Source: CBDCWA01 sp046048295
GTDB lineage: Bacteria; Pseudomonadota; Alphaproteobacteria; Rhizobiales; Hyphomicrobiaceae
Assembly (NCBI GenBank): GCA_046048295.1
Contig: JBJOGJ010000158.1
Coordinates: 1-9,322 of the forward strand
DNA length: 9,322 nt
Reading direction: 5' to 3'
Shown piece after piece: positions 7,427-9,322 of the stretch (the stretch's first letter is position 1; every line of letters begins with the position of its first letter). Under the pieces are notes generated by a model that did not search any database, was not told where the DNA came from, and saw only the letters and a list, made by a program, of their open reading frames with translations. The position numbers and the translations under genes are program-made.

Positions 7427-7435
7427 CTGTATAGT
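7406..7435 (+). promoter_or_regulatory. possible promoter of the receptor-like channel gene
   Basis: TATAGT at 7430-7435 resembles a -10 (5 of 6). TTCCCA at 7406-7411 is a loose -35 (4 of 6) with an 18-base spacer. A start near 7442 would leave a leader of about 43 bases before the ATG at 7485. Confidence 0.3.
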
Positions 7436-7484
7436 CCGCCGGTTTGCCGACACAGCTTCCAATAAACCCACCGGGCCCGCCACC

Positions 7485-8597
7485 ATGACACATCGTGCAG
7501 TCCTGATCCTGCTCTCCCTGTTGGCTTCCACATTCGCAGCCTTGTCTCCGCTCGCCGCCCAACAGCCGCCGGAAAAACTGCAACAAGCTGGCGAACTCCG
7601 CGTCGTCACCCGCGTCCTTCCCCCGATGGTCACCAAGCAGAACGAAGGTTATTCAGGGTTCAGCATCGAGCTTTGGGAGGAGATCGCGAGGCGGCTGAAC
7701 CTCAAGTACAGGCTCCACGAAGCGCCCAATGTCCGTGCGCAGCTTGCCGATGTCCGTGACGGCAAAGCCGATGTCGGCATCGCGGCAATCTCCATCACCT
7801 CAGCCCGGGAGCAGGAGTTCGGCTTCTCACAGCCAATGATGAACGCCGGCCTCCAGATCATGGTGGCAGCGACAGGCAAGGACGCAAGCCCGACGCCCCT
7901 TCAGGACCTCCTGAAACTACTCTTCTCGTATACGTCGCTGGCCTGGCTCGGGATAGCCGCCATTCTGGTCCTCATCCCTGCACATATAATCTGGTTCTTC
8001 GAACGCACCCACCACGAAGGCGTCCTGCCAACGGAAAAGTACATCCCCGGGATCTTCCACGCCATTTACTGGGCATCCGCCACGGTTCTGACACAGGGCG
8101 AGAATGCCCCCCGCCATTGGGTCGGCCGTATCATGGCAATCATCTGGATGTTCACTGGCGTCGTCTTTGTCGCGCTGTACACGGCGCAGCTGACCGCCGA
8201 CCTCACGGTCCAGCAGATTACCAGTTCCATCAACGGCCCGAACGATCTCGCCGGCAAGCGCGTCGCAACGACAGCAGGTAGCACCGCTGCAGCCGCTGTC
8301 AGGGACTATAATGCTCGCGTCATCGAATTCAGCGATATTCGCGAAGCCTTCCAGTCGCTCAACAACAAGGATGCTGATGCAGTCGTCTTCGACAGCCCGA
8401 TCCTGCTCTACTATGCCGCCAACGAAGGCAAAGGCCGCGTCGCGACGGTTGGCACAACATTCCGCAAGGAAGACTATGGAATTGTCTTCCAGCGTGACAA
8501 CCAGGACCTGCGCCGCAGGGTCAATGTCGCACTTCTCCAGATGCGGGAGGACGGCACCTACCAACGCATTCACGACAAATGGTTCGCAAGCAGGTAG
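7485..8597 (+). CDS. ionotropic-glutamate-receptor-like ligand-gated channel
   Basis: This 370-residue protein starts with a signal peptide (hydrophobic 5-24, likely cut near PLAAQ). A periplasmic amino-acid-binding fold is split by a pore module: S1 at about 33-145, M1 at 151-172, re-entrant pore loop at 187-206, M2 at 211-236, and S2 at 250-370. This order is that of bacterial GluR0 and of the core of animal glutamate receptors. In S1, ISITSAREQEFGFSQP places Arg108 where the alpha-carboxylate of an amino acid binds. In S2, AGSTAA and VFDSP (Asp303) fit the gamma-carboxyl/amino contacts. The pore reads TVLTQGE instead of the K+ filter TVGYGD, and M2 ends in LYTAQLTADLTV, close to the animal SYTANLAAFLTV gate. 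Ion selectivity is therefore unknown. Automatic pipelines would probably call it an amino-acid ABC-transporter binding protein, but the three membrane segments argue against that. There is no strong ribosome site. A GTG at 7371 would bury the signal peptide. Confidence 0.85.
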   Translation: MTHRAVLILLSLLASTFAALSPLAAQQPPEKLQQAGELRVVTRVLPPMVTKQNEGYSGFSIELWEEIARRLNLKYRLHEAPNVRAQLADVRDGKADVGIAAISITSAREQEFGFSQPMMNAGLQIMVAATGKDASPTPLQDLLKLLFSYTSLAWLGIAAILVLIPAHIIWFFERTHHEGVLPTEKYIPGIFHAIYWASATVLTQGENAPRHWVGRIMAIIWMFTGVVFVALYTAQLTADLTVQQITSSINGPNDLAGKRVATTAGSTAAAAVRDYNARVIEFSDIREAFQSLNNKDADAVVFDSPILLYYAANEGKGRVATVGTTFRKEDYGIVFQRDNQDLRRRVNVALLQMREDGTYQRIHDKWFASR

Positions 8598-8620
8598 CAA
8601 AGTTGGCTCGTCCAATCCGA

Positions 8621-8646
8621 GAACTCTTGCAGAACACATAAAGAAC
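8621..8646 (+). promoter_or_regulatory. LexA (SOS) operator: three GAAC half-sites in tandem
   Basis: GAAC occurs at 8621-8624, 8632-8635 and 8643-8646, each pair separated by exactly 7 bases. GAAC-N7-GAAC is the reverse complement of GTTC-N7-GTTC, the established LexA box of alphaproteobacteria. The array therefore forms two overlapping boxes at an 11-bp period, on one helix face. It lies 69 bases upstream of the lexA ATG and probably provides autorepression. A poor -35/-10 pair (TTGCAG 8627-8632, TAGGGT 8650-8655) overlaps it. Confidence 0.85.
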
Positions 8647-8715
8647 ATTTAGGGTGATTTGTGTTGGATATGCGAGTCGCCAAGTTCGGCGGGAGCGAGC
8701 CACTGGAGGGCTGCC

Positions 8716-9322
8716 ATGCTGACCCAGAAGCAGAAAGAGCTATTGCTCTTCATTCATGAACGCCTTCAGGAAACAGGCGTGCCGCCTTCGTTCGATGAGA
8801 TGAAGGTGGCTCTGGACCTGAAATCGAAGTCGGGAATTCACCGCCTGATCATGGCGCTCGAGGAACGCGGCTTCATACGCAGGCTGCCGCATCGCGCCCG
8901 CGCCCTGGAAATACTCAAGCTGCCAGAGGGGACCGGCGCCGATGCCTCTCCGACACCTTCGACTGGGTTCCAGCCGCAAATCATCGAAGGTGGACGCGCC
9001 AAATCACATCCCGAGCCGGAACCTCGGGATGATATCACCTACGTACCACTCATGGGCCGCATCGCCGCCGGCGTACCGATAAGCGCCATACAGGACCATA
9101 CCAACGACATCGCCTGCCCGCCGGACATGCTGTCGTCGGGCGAGCACTTCGCGCTTACTGTGAGCGGCGACTCCATGGTGGAAGCTGGTATCCACGACGG
9201 CGACATCGCCATTATCAGGCGCTGCGATACGGCCAGCAACGGCGACATAGTCGTCGCCCTCGTAGCCGGCGAGGAAGCGACTCTCAAGACACTCAGGAAA
9301 CGAGGCGGCCAGGTCGACCTGG
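8716..9322 (+). CDS. lexA: LexA SOS repressor (3' end outside the window)
   Basis: 202 residues are visible of an expected 230-240. LexA represses DNA-damage genes and cleaves itself when RecA filaments form. The winged-helix DNA-binding domain is at about 1-68, with recognition region LDLKSKSGIHRLIMALEERG. A long, Pro/Glu-rich linker (about 70-105) is typical of alphaproteobacterial LexA and longer than in E. coli. The cleavage site is Ala118-Gly119 in GRIAAGVP. The catalytic dyad is Ser153 in VSGDSMVEAG and Lys191 in ATLKTLRK. TGGAGGG at 8704-8710 sits 5 bases before the ATG. The gene is preceded by its own operator. The C-terminal strand and stop lie beyond the edge, so integrity past 9322 cannot be judged. 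Confidence 0.96.
   Translation, partial: MLTQKQKELLLFIHERLQETGVPPSFDEMKVALDLKSKSGIHRLIMALEERGFIRRLPHRARALEILKLPEGTGADASPTPSTGFQPQIIEGGRAKSHPEPEPRDDITYVPLMGRIAAGVPISAIQDHTNDIACPPDMLSSGEHFALTVSGDSMVEAGIHDGDIAIIRRCDTASNGDIVVALVAGEEATLKTLRKRGGQVDL

Noticed and set aside
7371..7484. GTG start for the channel gene, 38 codons upstream
   Set aside because: It would put a hydrophilic stretch before the signal peptide, and the best -10 candidate lies downstream of it.
8602..8624. Small CTCG/CGAG inverted repeat after the channel gene as a terminator
   Set aside because: The stem is only 4 bp with no T-run, so it is too weak to call.

Overview
The window looks like a chromosomal segment of an alphaproteobacterium, probably in or near the Hyphomicrobiales (Rhizobiales). 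Base composition is GC-rich (about 60% by eye). The gene order trpG-trpD-trpC-moaC-moeA followed by lexA is a known alphaproteobacterial neighbourhood. The lexA gene carries the GAAC-N7-GAAC direct-repeat operator typical of this class, and its product has the long inter-domain linker of alphaproteobacterial LexA. Seven complete protein genes with family-level or better assignments are on the + strand, plus one complete channel/receptor-like gene, a 3'-truncated lexA, and a 5'-end fragment of an acyl carrier protein (ACP) gene on the - strand.

Layout. 1-156 (-): start of an ACP with an unusual Glu-Ser-Leu attachment motif. 157-504: divergent intergenic region. 505-2244 (+): FadD-like acyl-CoA (or acyl-ACP) synthetase. 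2310-3134 (+): aldo/keto reductase with a full catalytic tetrad. 3164-3192: candidate promoter. 3203-7352 (+): a tightly packed run of trpG, trpD, trpC, moaC and moeA, with gaps of 16 and 3 bp, a 4-bp overlap, and a 10-bp gap. 7353-7484: intergenic region with a small GC hairpin and a possible promoter. 7485-8597 (+): a protein with a signal peptide and the architecture of an ionotropic glutamate receptor (ligand lobe S1, M1, pore loop, M2, ligand lobe S2). 8598-8715: lexA control region with three GAAC half-sites at an 11-bp period. 8716-9322 (+): lexA, running off the window.

How the genes fit together. trpG, trpD and trpC encode three successive contributions to tryptophan synthesis: the glutamine amidotransferase of anthranilate synthase, the phosphoribosyltransferase, and indole-3-glycerol-phosphate synthase. 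trpE, trpF, trpB and trpA are not here. moaC and moeA belong to molybdenum-cofactor synthesis and are translationally linked to trpC. The ACP and the ligase may be a functional pair for a specialised acyl chain; this is inference. The receptor-like channel and LexA appear to be independent units.

The most interesting items are the channel, whose pore lacks the potassium-channel GYG filter of the known bacterial receptor GluR0 and instead resembles the animal glutamate-receptor pore, and the three-half-site tandem SOS operator. I see no mobile element, CRISPR array, tRNA or rRNA.
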